NCBI GenBank assembly: GCA_018700215.1
Contig: JABIST010000199.1
Coordinates: forward strand, 1-9,909
Reading direction: 5' to 3'
Length of the DNA stretch: 9,909 nt
From: Dehalococcoidia bacterium
GTDB lineage: Bacteria; Chloroflexota; Dehalococcoidia; UBA2979
Every line of letters starts with the position of its first letter. Within the stretch, counting starts at the first letter, position 1. Below are positions 1-6,783 of this stretch, piece after piece. The notes beneath the pieces are model-generated. The model saw nothing but the letters and a program-made list of their open reading frames with translations. It ran no database searches and was not told where the DNA came from. The translations under genes were made by a program, and so were the position numbers.

Positions 1-1
1 C

Positions 2-1345
2 CAGATCGACGCCGGCGACCTCTCGCCCGCCGATCTGCTCGATGCCACATTCGCGCGCATCGAGCAGACGGATGCCCGCCTCAACTCGTTCGTCCGACTG
101 ATGAAGGACTCCGCCCGCGCCGAAGCTGCGGCCGCGACCATCCGCGCCGAGGCTGGCCAGCGCCGAGGGCCACTCGATGGCATTCCGATCGCCGTCAAAG
201 ACCTCTACGACACCGCCGGCGTCATCACCGCCGGCGGCACCGCCGCCTACAACGAGCGCGTTCCCTCCGAGGATGCGACCGCCGTTCGCATGCTTCGCGA
301 GGCCGGCTCCGTCATCGTCGGCAAGACCAACACCCACGAACTCGCTCTCGGCGGCACCACCAACAACGCCCACCACGGCCCCACCCACAACCCGTGGAAC
401 CTGGAGCACGTCCCCGGCGGCTCCTCCGGTGGCTCTGGCGCCGCCGTCGCCTCTGGCCAGGCCCTCGGCGCGCTCGGCTCCGATACCGGCGGTTCCATTC
501 GCATTCCCGCAGCCTTCTGCTCGATTACCGGCCACAAGCCCACCTACGGCCTCGTCGGCCGCGGCGGCGTCCTCCCGCTCTCGCTCACTCTCGATCACGC
601 CGGCCCCATGGCTCGCACGGCCGAGGACTGCGCCATCATGCTCGCCGCCATCGCCGGACCCGACCCTCGCGACCACGACTCCGCCAACCGCGACAGCGAG
701 GACTACGCGGCCGGCATCGGCGATGGCATCGATGGCATGCGCTTCGCCGTCATCCCCAGCCTGCTCGAGGGCTGCGCAGACGCCGTTCTTCAGAACTTCG
801 AACACTCGCTCGAGCTGCTGCGCGAACTCGGTGCCACCATCGAGCGCCGTGAACCGATCCAGGGCGAAGACAACTGGCGCGCCCGCGTCGCCGCGATCAT
901 CCTCGCAGAGGCCGGCACCTATAACGAGACCGCGCTCCAGGGCAACGGCATCGCCGAACCCCAGAAGCACCGTATGCTCGCCGGTCTCGAGACCCCCGTC
1001 GCCAGCTACATTCGGGCGCTGGAATTCCGCAAGCACGTCGAGTCCGCCTACGAATCCCACCTCGTCGGCATCGACGCCTACGTCACCCCCACCTCCCCGA
1101 TCGTCCCCGAACCAATCGCCGAAGACCCCACCGAGGAGCGCCCACCCCAGGCGAAGTTCCGCAACACCTCCGTCTTCGACAACACCCACCAGCCCTCGAT
1201 CAGCGTTCCCAACGGCTTCGATGCTGATGGCCTCCCCACCGGCCTGATGATCTCCACCGCACTGTTCGAGGACGCTCGCGCCCTCCGCATCGGCCACGCC
1301 TACCAGCAAGCCACCCAGTTCCACCTCCAGCGTCCATCGCTATAG
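2..1345 (+). CDS. Amidase signature family hydrolase (5' end missing)
   Basis: The reading frame is already open at base 2, so the true start lies left of the window. The first possible Met is at 101, but in-frame sequence before it (QIDAGDLSPADLLDATFARI) is typical of amidase N-termini. The Ser-cisSer-Lys triad is visible: Lys in IAVKDLYDTAG (codon 197-199), the cis-Ser as the first Ser of GGSSGGS (422-424), and the nucleophile Ser in GSDTGGSIR (494-496). The C-terminal SVPNGFDADGLPTGLMI is the usual family ending. The family hydrolyses C-N amide bonds and includes GatA of the Asp/Glu-tRNA amidotransferase. I prefer a general amidase, because the GatA-typical SLDQIGP segment reads TLDHAGP here and no GatB or GatC is in view, but a GatA label cannot be excluded. 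The substrate is unknown. It is first of three codirectional genes and ends 46 bp before murB. Confidence 0.9.
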   Translation, partial: QIDAGDLSPADLLDATFARIEQTDARLNSFVRLMKDSARAEAAAATIRAEAGQRRGPLDGIPIAVKDLYDTAGVITAGGTAAYNERVPSEDATAVRMLREAGSVIVGKTNTHELALGGTTNNAHHGPTHNPWNLEHVPGGSSGGSGAAVASGQALGALGSDTGGSIRIPAAFCSITGHKPTYGLVGRGGVLPLSLTLDHAGPMARTAEDCAIMLAAIAGPDPRDHDSANRDSEDYAAGIGDGIDGMRFAVIPSLLEGCADAVLQNFEHSLELLRELGATIERREPIQGEDNWRARVAAIILAEAGTYNETALQGNGIAEPQKHRMLAGLETPVASYIRALEFRKHVESAYESHLVGIDAYVTPTSPIVPEPIAEDPTEERPPQAKFRNTSVFDNTHQPSISVPNGFDADGLPTGLMISTALFEDARALRIGHAYQQATQFHLQRPSL

Positions 1346-1379
1346 GGCCCCTCCGGGCGCGCTTGGCTGCTCCGCCCCC

Positions 1380-1385
1380 TAACAT
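1380..1385 (+). promoter_or_regulatory. Possible -10 hexamer (TAACAT) for a leaderless murB transcript
   Basis: TAACAT ends 6 nt before the murB ATG in otherwise GC-rich sequence and fits the TANNNT pattern of -10 elements. No Shine-Dalgarno precedes murB. If used, transcription would begin at or next to the start codon. No convincing -35 box is visible, so this is a suggestion only. Confidence 0.3.
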
Positions 1386-1391
1386 CGAGCC

Positions 1392-2318
1392 ATGCCAGCG
1401 CTGCCGGACGCCCCACCAGAACTCGTGCTCACCCGCGACGAACCCCTCGCTCGCCACACCTACATGCGCCTCGGTGGCCCCGCCGCCTACTTCGCCGAGC
1501 CCGACACCATCGAGGAGCTGCGTCGTCTCGCCGAGTGGGCGCGCTCGGTCAACCTTCCGCTCCGCGTCCTCGGCGGCGGCTCCAACGTCCTCATCGCCGA
1601 CGAAGGCATCGAGGCCGTCGTGCTCTCCCTCCGCCGTGCTTGCGGAGACACCACCTTCCAGGGCACGCGAGTCACCGTCGGAGCCGGAGTCATGCTCCCC
1701 GCGTTCGCCCGTGCTGCCGCAGCCCACAACCTCGGTGGTCTCGAATTCGCGATCGGCATCCCCGGCACCGTCGGTGGTGCGCTCCAGAGCAACGCCGGCA
1801 TCAGCGACCGCCGCGAGATCGGCCCGCTCGTCGACTCCGTCGAGCTGCTGCGCGCCTCCGAGGTCATCACCCTCTCCCGCACTGAGCTGCGCTTCGACTA
1901 CCGCACCTCCAACCTCCGAGGTTCCGGTGACATCGTTCTCGAAGCCACGCTCGCCCTCGAATCCCGCCCCCGCGAGGAGTGCGAGGCCGAGATGAAGCGT
2001 CTCCTCGAAGCCCGCCAGGCCACCCAGCCCACCGCCGAGCGCAACGCCGGCTCCATTTTTCGCAACCCCGACGGCGACGCCGCCGGTCGCCTGATCGAAG
2101 CCGCCGGCTGCAAAGGCCTCTCCGTCGGCGGCGCTCAGATCAGCGAGCTGCACGCCAACTTCATCGTCCACGACGGCTCCGCCACCGCCGCCGATATCGC
2201 CGCGCTCATGCTCGAGGTCCAGCGCCGCGTCCTCGACGCCGCCAGCGTCCGCCTCACCCCCGAGGTCGAGTGGTGGGGCGACGGTGAGCCGCCGGCAGTC
2301 TTCCGAGGCGACGCATGA
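1392..2318 (+). CDS. murB: UDP-N-acetylenolpyruvoylglucosamine reductase MurB
   Basis: MurB is a cytoplasmic FAD enzyme that uses NADPH to reduce UDP-GlcNAc-enolpyruvate to UDP-MurNAc, the second committed step of peptidoglycan synthesis. The 308-residue protein shows the FAD-binding core RVLGGGSNVLIAD (about residues 58-70) and GIPGTVGGALQSNAG (122-136). It also has FDYRTSN, GSIFRNP with the catalytic Ser at 221, and the C-terminal PEVEWWG with the catalytic Glu at 291. Length and motifs suit the shorter type II MurB. The ATG at 1392 gives a full N-terminus, with YMRLGGPAAYF near residue 24. There is no clear Shine-Dalgarno; a TAACAT hexamer lies 6 nt upstream instead. It is not beside murC or ftsQ as in many dcw clusters. 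Its TGA overlaps the ATG of the CapA gene, so the two are probably translationally coupled. Confidence 0.95.
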   Translation: MPALPDAPPELVLTRDEPLARHTYMRLGGPAAYFAEPDTIEELRRLAEWARSVNLPLRVLGGGSNVLIADEGIEAVVLSLRRACGDTTFQGTRVTVGAGVMLPAFARAAAAHNLGGLEFAIGIPGTVGGALQSNAGISDRREIGPLVDSVELLRASEVITLSRTELRFDYRTSNLRGSGDIVLEATLALESRPREECEAEMKRLLEARQATQPTAERNAGSIFRNPDGDAAGRLIEAAGCKGLSVGGAQISELHANFIVHDGSATAADIAALMLEVQRRVLDAASVRLTPEVEWWGDGEPPAVFRGDA

Positions 2319-4057
2319 TCTCGCTACCGCTGCGCCTGTCGCCGCTGCTGCTGGCTGTTGCCCTGCTCGCCGCCTGCAACTCCGGCGAGGCCGATCCCAT
2401 CTCCGAACCCACCAGCGTCCCAGTCGTGCACACCCCCACGCCCGCACCCGTCGCCGTCCAGATCGCCGACCCCGTCGAACGCGACCGCATCGCCGCCGCA
2501 CTCGGCTCCGCCCCCGGAATCGAGGTCACCGAGAACGCCGCCACTGCCGCCATGACAATCACCGACGAACCCCTCGACGGCTCCGAGCTGTTCGTTCTCG
2601 CTCGCTGGGCCGCCGTCACCGATCAGCGCCGCGACGTCCTGGAACTCACTCGCGACGAAGTCGTGCGCGCCCTCCGAGGTGAAGCCACCGACTGGTCCGA
2701 GTTCGGCGGCACCGCCACCCCGATCGTTCCCCTGCTCCCAGCTTCCCAGGCCGCTGGCATCGCTTCCGCACTCGGCATCTTGCCGGCTGAGATACCGGCC
2801 ACCGTCCCCGACGACGAACTACTCGACCTCGTCGCTTCAACCCCCGGCGCACTCGCGCTCGTCCAGCCCGAAGATCTGCGACTCGGCCTCCTCGCCCTCG
2901 TCGTCGACGGTCACGACCCCTACCGCGATCCCGCCAACGACTCCCCACTCCGCGACGCCCGCTGGATCGCCGCCGATGGCCCCGAGCGCGCCGCCCAGCT
3001 CGCCGCCATCGTCGGCCTCGAGTCGGCTCCGAACTTCGACCCAGCGGGCATGATCGCCACTGGCGAGCTGATCCCTGCCCGCTGCACATACGAGGCGCTC
3101 GTTGAGGTCGGTCGCCTCGGTGCGATGTTCGATGGCACCGGTGACCTACTCGCCGCAGCCGATGTCGCCGTCTCCCCGCTCGAGGTCAGCCTCACCGATC
3201 GCTCCGTCCCCACGCCCTGCATCGAGACCTTCGCGCTGCAGGGCCCCGCCGAGGCCGCCACGGTCTTCGCCGAAGCCGGGATCGATGTCGTGATCACCGC
3301 TGGCAACCACGCCATGGACTGCTGGGAGGGCTGCAACCCCACCCTCGCCCTGCTCGACACCATCGATAATCTGAGCGGCGCCGGCCTCGTCAGCGCTGGC
3401 GCCGGTGCGAATCTCGAGGCGGCCCGTGCCCCTGGCCTCTTCACCGTGCAAACGCTCGATGGCCCCGTCAGCTTCGCCTTCCTCGGCTACGACTCCATCG
3501 CCGCCGCCTTCTACGGCGCCGGTCCGGACAACGCCGGCACTGCCCCCCTGGAAACCGCCTATCTCCGCGAGGATGTCGCAGCCGCGCTGTTGCTCGCCGA
3601 CCACGTCCTCGTTGGCGCAGGTTGGGGAGTGGAGTACACCTCGGACCCCATCGCCTTTCAGCAGGAGAACGCCCTCGCGGCCATCGATGCCGGAGCCACG
3701 GTCGTCCTCGGCAACCACCCCCACTGGGTTCAGGCCGTCGAACATGTGCCCGCGGACCAGCGCCCCGCTCCGGCACTCGGGCAACCGCCCGAGGCCAGCG
3801 ATGCGCTGATCGCCTACTCCTTCGGCAACTTCGTCTTCGATCAGAGCTGGTCTGTCGAAACCACCCAGGGCATGGCGATGGAACTCGGATTCACCGCCAA
3901 CCGGCTGCTCGGTTACCGCATCCGCCCCGTCGTCATCTACGGAGTACCCGAACTCCATCGCGGCCTCTACCGCCCCGAGTTCGTCGATCCCGCCACCGAG
4001 GGCCGCCCGATCCTCGACCGAATCTGGGACGCGCAAGACCGCCTGCCCGAGCGCTAG
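2315..4057 (+). CDS. CapA-family lipoprotein with N-terminal binding-protein-like domain
   Basis: The 580-residue protein begins with a lipoprotein signal peptide (hydrophobic L11-A20, lipobox LAAC, Cys21), predicting a membrane anchor and an extracytoplasmic position. Residues about 30-225 faintly resemble a PstS-like solute-binding fold: LTRDEVVRALRGEATDWSEF near 112-131, then a V-DG-P-SPL stretch. This domain call is an inference. Residues about 245-565 are a CapA/PGA_cap metallophosphatase-like domain: ATGELIPARC (248-257), GNHAMDC (330-336), WGVEY (437-441), GNHPHWVQAVEH (466-477) and SFGNFVFDQSWS. The usual His of HWGxEY is Gly436, and the usual Asp of TGDxxxxR is Glu251, so the metal site looks altered. 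Family members act in poly-gamma-glutamate capsule formation, but no capB or capC is nearby. Its ATG overlaps the murB stop; GAGG (2305-2308) lies 6 nt upstream as the ribosome site. Confidence 0.85.
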   Translation: MISLPLRLSPLLLAVALLAACNSGEADPISEPTSVPVVHTPTPAPVAVQIADPVERDRIAAALGSAPGIEVTENAATAAMTITDEPLDGSELFVLARWAAVTDQRRDVLELTRDEVVRALRGEATDWSEFGGTATPIVPLLPASQAAGIASALGILPAEIPATVPDDELLDLVASTPGALALVQPEDLRLGLLALVVDGHDPYRDPANDSPLRDARWIAADGPERAAQLAAIVGLESAPNFDPAGMIATGELIPARCTYEALVEVGRLGAMFDGTGDLLAAADVAVSPLEVSLTDRSVPTPCIETFALQGPAEAATVFAEAGIDVVITAGNHAMDCWEGCNPTLALLDTIDNLSGAGLVSAGAGANLEAARAPGLFTVQTLDGPVSFAFLGYDSIAAAFYGAGPDNAGTAPLETAYLREDVAAALLLADHVLVGAGWGVEYTSDPIAFQQENALAAIDAGATVVLGNHPHWVQAVEHVPADQRPAPALGQPPEASDALIAYSFGNFVFDQSWSVETTQGMAMELGFTANRLLGYRIRPVVIYGVPELHRGLYRPEFVDPATEGRPILDRIWDAQDRLPER

Positions 4058-4065
4058 CGCCGCCT

Positions 4066-4128
4066 AGAAATCGCCCCGCGCGGCAGCGCGATCAGAAATC
4101 GCCCCGCGCGGCAGCGCGATCAGAAATC
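4066..4128. repeat. 28-bp tandem direct repeat, 2.25 copies
   Basis: Two identical 28-bp units (4066-4093 and 4094-4121), each beginning AGAAATCGCC and ending GCGCGATC, are followed by a 7-bp partial third copy (AGAAATC, 4122-4128). The array starts 9 bp after the CapA stop codon. It extends into the convergent acetyltransferase gene, supplying its stop codon (4120-4122) and its last two codons. Identity between units suggests a recent duplication or strong homogenisation. Each unit contains a hairpin. Confidence 0.95.
4077..4118. terminator. Twin hairpins, possible bidirectional terminator
   Basis: Each repeat unit contains a perfect 5-bp stem CGCGC/GCGCG with a GGCA loop (4077-4090 and 4105-4118). 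A wider imperfect stem ATCGC/GCGAT is also possible around it (4070-4092 in the first unit). The place, between two convergent genes, suits termination from both sides. There is no T-tract after either stem, so a classic intrinsic terminator is not shown. Confidence 0.4.
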
Positions 4129-5352
4129 TAGAGCCGTCCACGGTGCCCGTTCCGTGCGGAACATCGCATCCGCCTTCGCCACCGCACCCGCAACCTGCTC
4201 CTGCACCCGCCCTGCACGCGCCAGCGTCGAGAACGACACCCCGCCGAGGTACGCCGCCGCCAGCGCATCCGCGCCCAGCTCCAGCTCCGGCGCATCATCC
4301 GAGGTCGCGCAGCTTGTCGTCCCGTCCTCGTCAGCTCCCAGTGCGTACCGACCGTCGTTCCACGGGCAGAACTCGTCCCGCACCCCCAGCACCAGCCGCC
4401 CGGCTGCCGAGTATGTCCGAGCCGCCAGCGCCGCAGGTACATCCACCAGCCGCAGCCAGATCGCGTCGAACACGTCGCGCTCCAGCCGGCGCATGTCTTG
4501 CAACATCCACGGCAGTGCGTCATCGATCGGTCGATGTGCTGCCACCACCTTCTCGATCAGATCGACTCCGAAGATGAACCGCCACAACCCCTCGTGCGCC
4601 TCGGTCGTCGTCGCGTAAAGCGACTTCACCGATAGCTCGCGAATACTCCGTGCACTCTCGAAGCCGCCCACCTTGTAAGAGGCGAACCCTTCCACCTCAC
4701 CGTCCCGCTCGAACACCACTCGGAACGGCTCCTCCTTCTGATTCTCCTCGCTCCAGCCGCCCTCCCCGTACTGGGCGTTCCACCACCCGTCGGCCGGCTG
4801 CAACATCCCCGATGTCGACCCCACGACGCGCTGATACAGCTCGGGGAATCGCTCGAGCGCCTGCGCGCGGTCGACGAACCGCACCCGCCCGGCGCCCTCC
4901 TCAGGAGCTGGCTTCGCGAGGTCTGCCCGCACCCGCTCGATCTGCCACGTCTCCTGCGGGATCGCCATCCCGTACCCGAATCGCCCGTAGATCACCGTCT
5001 CCGAAGCCCACAGCGCCGCCAGCACCTCGCCCCGCGCCCGCACGTCATCGAGCTGTCGGCGCATCATCGAGCTGAGCACACCACGTCGCCGATGCGTCGG
5101 AAGCACGGACACCGCCGTGACCCCCGCCGTCGGCACCATCGCCCCGCCGGGCACATGCATCGAGTACGTATTGACGGCGGTCGTCCCCACCATTTGCCCG
5201 TCCTCGATCGCCACCAGCGTTCGGTCGAACTCTGTCCGAGCGCACCATCCCGCCAGCTCTCCGGGCTCAGGCACATTGCTGAAACCGGCGAACGGCACCT
5301 GGTTCCACTCGTCGTGCTCGTCCTCGGAAATCGGGCGCAGTTCATCCACCAT
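4120..5352 (-). CDS. Eis-like GNAT N-acetyltransferase
   Basis: The protein matches the Eis (enhanced intracellular survival) group: an N-terminal GNAT domain, a second degenerate GNAT-like region and a C-terminal SCP2-like domain, 410 residues in all, close to mycobacterial Eis. The acetyl-CoA motif is VSVLPTHRRRGVL (81-93). Tyr122 in IYGRFGYG sits where I recall the general-acid Tyr of mycobacterial Eis. The chain ends in LDF, agreeing with the known use of a C-terminal Phe carboxylate in catalysis. Eis enzymes acetylate amines such as aminoglycosides or protein lysines; the substrate here is unknown. An in-frame GTG lies just before the ATG at 5352, but AGGTGA (minus strand, + 5357-5362) has a usable 4-nt spacing only to the ATG. 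It lies 45 bp after the CoA-transferase on the same strand and is probably co-transcribed. Its last codons and stop are part of the 28-bp repeat. Confidence 0.88.
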   Translation of the reverse strand: MVDELRPISEDEHDEWNQVPFAGFSNVPEPGELAGWCARTEFDRTLVAIEDGQMVGTTAVNTYSMHVPGGAMVPTAGVTAVSVLPTHRRRGVLSSMMRRQLDDVRARGEVLAALWASETVIYGRFGYGMAIPQETWQIERVRADLAKPAPEEGAGRVRFVDRAQALERFPELYQRVVGSTSGMLQPADGWWNAQYGEGGWSEENQKEEPFRVVFERDGEVEGFASYKVGGFESARSIRELSVKSLYATTTEAHEGLWRFIFGVDLIEKVVAAHRPIDDALPWMLQDMRRLERDVFDAIWLRLVDVPAALAARTYSAAGRLVLGVRDEFCPWNDGRYALGADEDGTTSCATSDDAPELELGADALAAAYLGGVSFSTLARAGRVQEQVAGAVAKADAMFRTERAPWTALDF

Positions 5353-5356
5353 CACG

Positions 5357-5362
5357 TCACCT
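5357..5362 (-). promoter_or_regulatory. Shine-Dalgarno AGGTGA deciding the Eis-like start
   Basis: On the minus strand AGGTGA is a perfect complement to the anti-Shine-Dalgarno core. It stands 4 nt before the ATG at 5352 but only 1 nt before the alternative GTG at 5355, which favours the ATG. Confidence 0.65.
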
Positions 5363-5397
5363 ACTCATGCGTCACAGATATTCGAAGTCCAAATAGT

Positions 5398-6708
5398 CTA
5401 CGCCGGGCCGAGGATCGTCCCATCCGCCATCAGCGCCGCGATCTCGTCCGCACCGATCCCTGCCTCCAGCAGTACCTCCGAGGTGTCCGCGCCGAACACC
5501 GGCGCATGTCGCCGCGCCGCCGGCGGCGACTTCGACATCCGAACCACCGGCCCCACCACCCGCTGCGGCCCCGTCACCGGGTGCACGAGGTCGGACATCA
5601 TCCCCATCGCCTCAACCTGCGGATCGTCACCCATCTCCTCCGCGAAATGCACCACCGAGGCTGGCACACCTACTTCGTCGAACCGCCGCACCCACTCGTC
5701 GGCCGTCTCCTCGTACATCCGCGCTTGCACCCGCTCCTGCCACGCGGCGAACTCGTCTGGCCAGCCGGGGTCAGCAGCATCGAAGTCCGCGTCGTCTGTC
5801 GGATCGTCAATCCCCAGCACTCGACGCACCCCCACCCGGTTCGCCCGCGTCAACGAACCCAGCACCACGGCACCCTCCTTCGTGTGGTAGCCGCGGTAGT
5901 AGAGCCGCTGCGTTGTGTAGCGCGTGAAGTGATCCGCCCGCACCCCAATCGCCTCCGAGTACGGTCGCCCCGCGTGCTGCACTTCGTGAATCTGCGCCAC
6001 CATCGGATCACGCAGCGTCGCGTCGTGCACCGGCTCCTGCATCACATGCCGCGACAGCAGATCCAGCGCTGTCTGCAACAAGGACACCTCCAGCACCTGC
6101 CCCTCGCCCGTCTGCGCCCGGTGATACAGCGCCGATGACACCCCCATCGCCACCACCAGCGCCGATGCACGGTCCGCGTACGGTGCGCTCTGGATGAACC
6201 GAGGAGCCCCGTTCTCCTCGGTCTTCCCCTCCGTCGCCATCAGCCCGCTGTACGCCTGCGCCACAATGTCCGAACCCGCCCGGTTCGACTCCGGCCCGCC
6301 CCTGCCGAACCCGGTGATGTTCACGTAGATCAGGTCCGGCCGGATCGCGCTCAGCGTCTCGTAGTCAATCTCCAGCCGCTCCGCCACGCCCGGCCGGTAG
6401 TTGATCGTCACCACATCGAACGTCGGGATGATCCGATGGATCAGCGCGCGCCCCTCGGGCCGCTGCAGATCTACCACCAGCCCCCGCTTGCCTCGATTCA
6501 GCGACTGGAAGTACTTCCCCTCGTTCGGCACCACCGCCATCGTGTTCCGCCGGTCGTCACCTCGAGGCGGCTCCACCTTCACCACGTCCACGCCCAGGTC
6601 GGACAGGTACACCCCCGCCACCGGCCCCGCGATGATCTGCGAGAACTCCAGCATCCGCACGCCGGCCAGCGGCCCCGTTGGTGTCTGCGACGGTTCGCTG
6701 TCGGTCAC
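5398..6708 (-). CDS. CaiB/BaiF family III CoA-transferase
   Basis: Family III CoA-transferases move CoA between an acyl-CoA and a free carboxylic acid in the cytoplasm (formyl-CoA:oxalate, carnitine and succinyl-CoA types); alpha-methylacyl-CoA racemases share the fold. The 436-residue protein opens with the classic GVRMLEFSQIIAGPVAG and LGVDVVKVEPPRGDDRR. It continues with NRGKRGLVVDL and INYRPGVAERL, and has the catalytic Asp147 in AGSDIVAQAYSGLM. The Asp and the CoA-binding start argue for a transferase rather than a racemase. The start is GTG at 6708, supported by GAGAAGGG 7 nt upstream (minus strand, + 6716-6723); no ATG in this frame fits. It is divergent from an acyl-CoA dehydrogenase across 75 bp and leads into the Eis-like gene 45 bp downstream. 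The pairing suggests that this enzyme activates an acid which the dehydrogenase then oxidises, but the substrate is not readable. Confidence 0.93.
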   Translation of the reverse strand: MTDSEPSQTPTGPLAGVRMLEFSQIIAGPVAGVYLSDLGVDVVKVEPPRGDDRRNTMAVVPNEGKYFQSLNRGKRGLVVDLQRPEGRALIHRIIPTFDVVTINYRPGVAERLEIDYETLSAIRPDLIYVNITGFGRGGPESNRAGSDIVAQAYSGLMATEGKTEENGAPRFIQSAPYADRASALVVAMGVSSALYHRAQTGEGQVLEVSLLQTALDLLSRHVMQEPVHDATLRDPMVAQIHEVQHAGRPYSEAIGVRADHFTRYTTQRLYYRGYHTKEGAVVLGSLTRANRVGVRRVLGIDDPTDDADFDAADPGWPDEFAAWQERVQARMYEETADEWVRRFDEVGVPASVVHFAEEMGDDPQVEAMGMMSDLVHPVTGPQRVVGPVVRMSKSPPAARRHAPVFGADTSEVLLEAGIGADEIAALMADGTILGPA

Positions 6709-6783
6709 TGCTGCGCCCTTCTCTCAGATGGCGCATCATAGGCGCGCTGCGCGGACTGAGCACCGCTTCCGAGGAGTACCGAC
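6709..6783. promoter_or_regulatory. Divergent intergenic region between CoA-transferase and acyl-CoA dehydrogenase
   Basis: These 75 bp separate two divergent genes and must hold both start signals unless promoters lie in coding sequence. Ribosome sites are clear on both sides: GAGAAGGG for the minus gene (6716-6723, 7 nt spacing) and GAGGAG for the plus gene (6771-6776, 7 nt spacing). An interrupted palindrome CGCGC-T-GCGCG lies at 6743-6753 and could be an operator, although such strings are cheap at this GC content. No convincing -35/-10 pair is visible. Confidence 0.5.

Noticed and set aside
177..1247. A 356-codon plus-strand frame inside the amidase
   Set aside because: It is a +1 frame shadow, rich in Ser, Pro and Ala, and the amidase motifs are all in the other frame.
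1346..1391. GC-rich GCCC-CTCC-GGGC stem between amidase and murB as a terminator
   Set aside because: The stem is only 4 bp, has no T-tract, and such short stems are expected at this composition.
1200..2501. A 433-codon open frame on the minus strand opposite the amidase end, murB and CapA start
   Set aside because: It is antisense to well-supported genes. Its product is low-complexity, rich in Gly, Ala, Asp and Arg, with no domain, as expected opposite C-ending GC-rich codons.
4066..4121. Tandem units considered as a degenerate CRISPR
   Set aside because: The units abut directly with no spacers, and no cas gene is present.
5353..5355. GTG as the start of the Eis-like gene
   Set aside because: The AGGTGA ribosome site would be only 1 nt away; the adjacent in-frame ATG at 5352 is better spaced.
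5092..6138. A 348-codon open frame on the plus strand across the Eis-like and CoA-transferase genes
   Set aside because: It overlaps two convincing minus-strand genes and translates to a His/Arg/Pro-rich product without recognisable motifs.
6743..6753. CGCGC-T-GCGCG palindrome as a firm operator in the divergent gap
   Set aside because: It is kept only as a remark, since alternating CG strings are frequent here and there is no regulator gene nearby.
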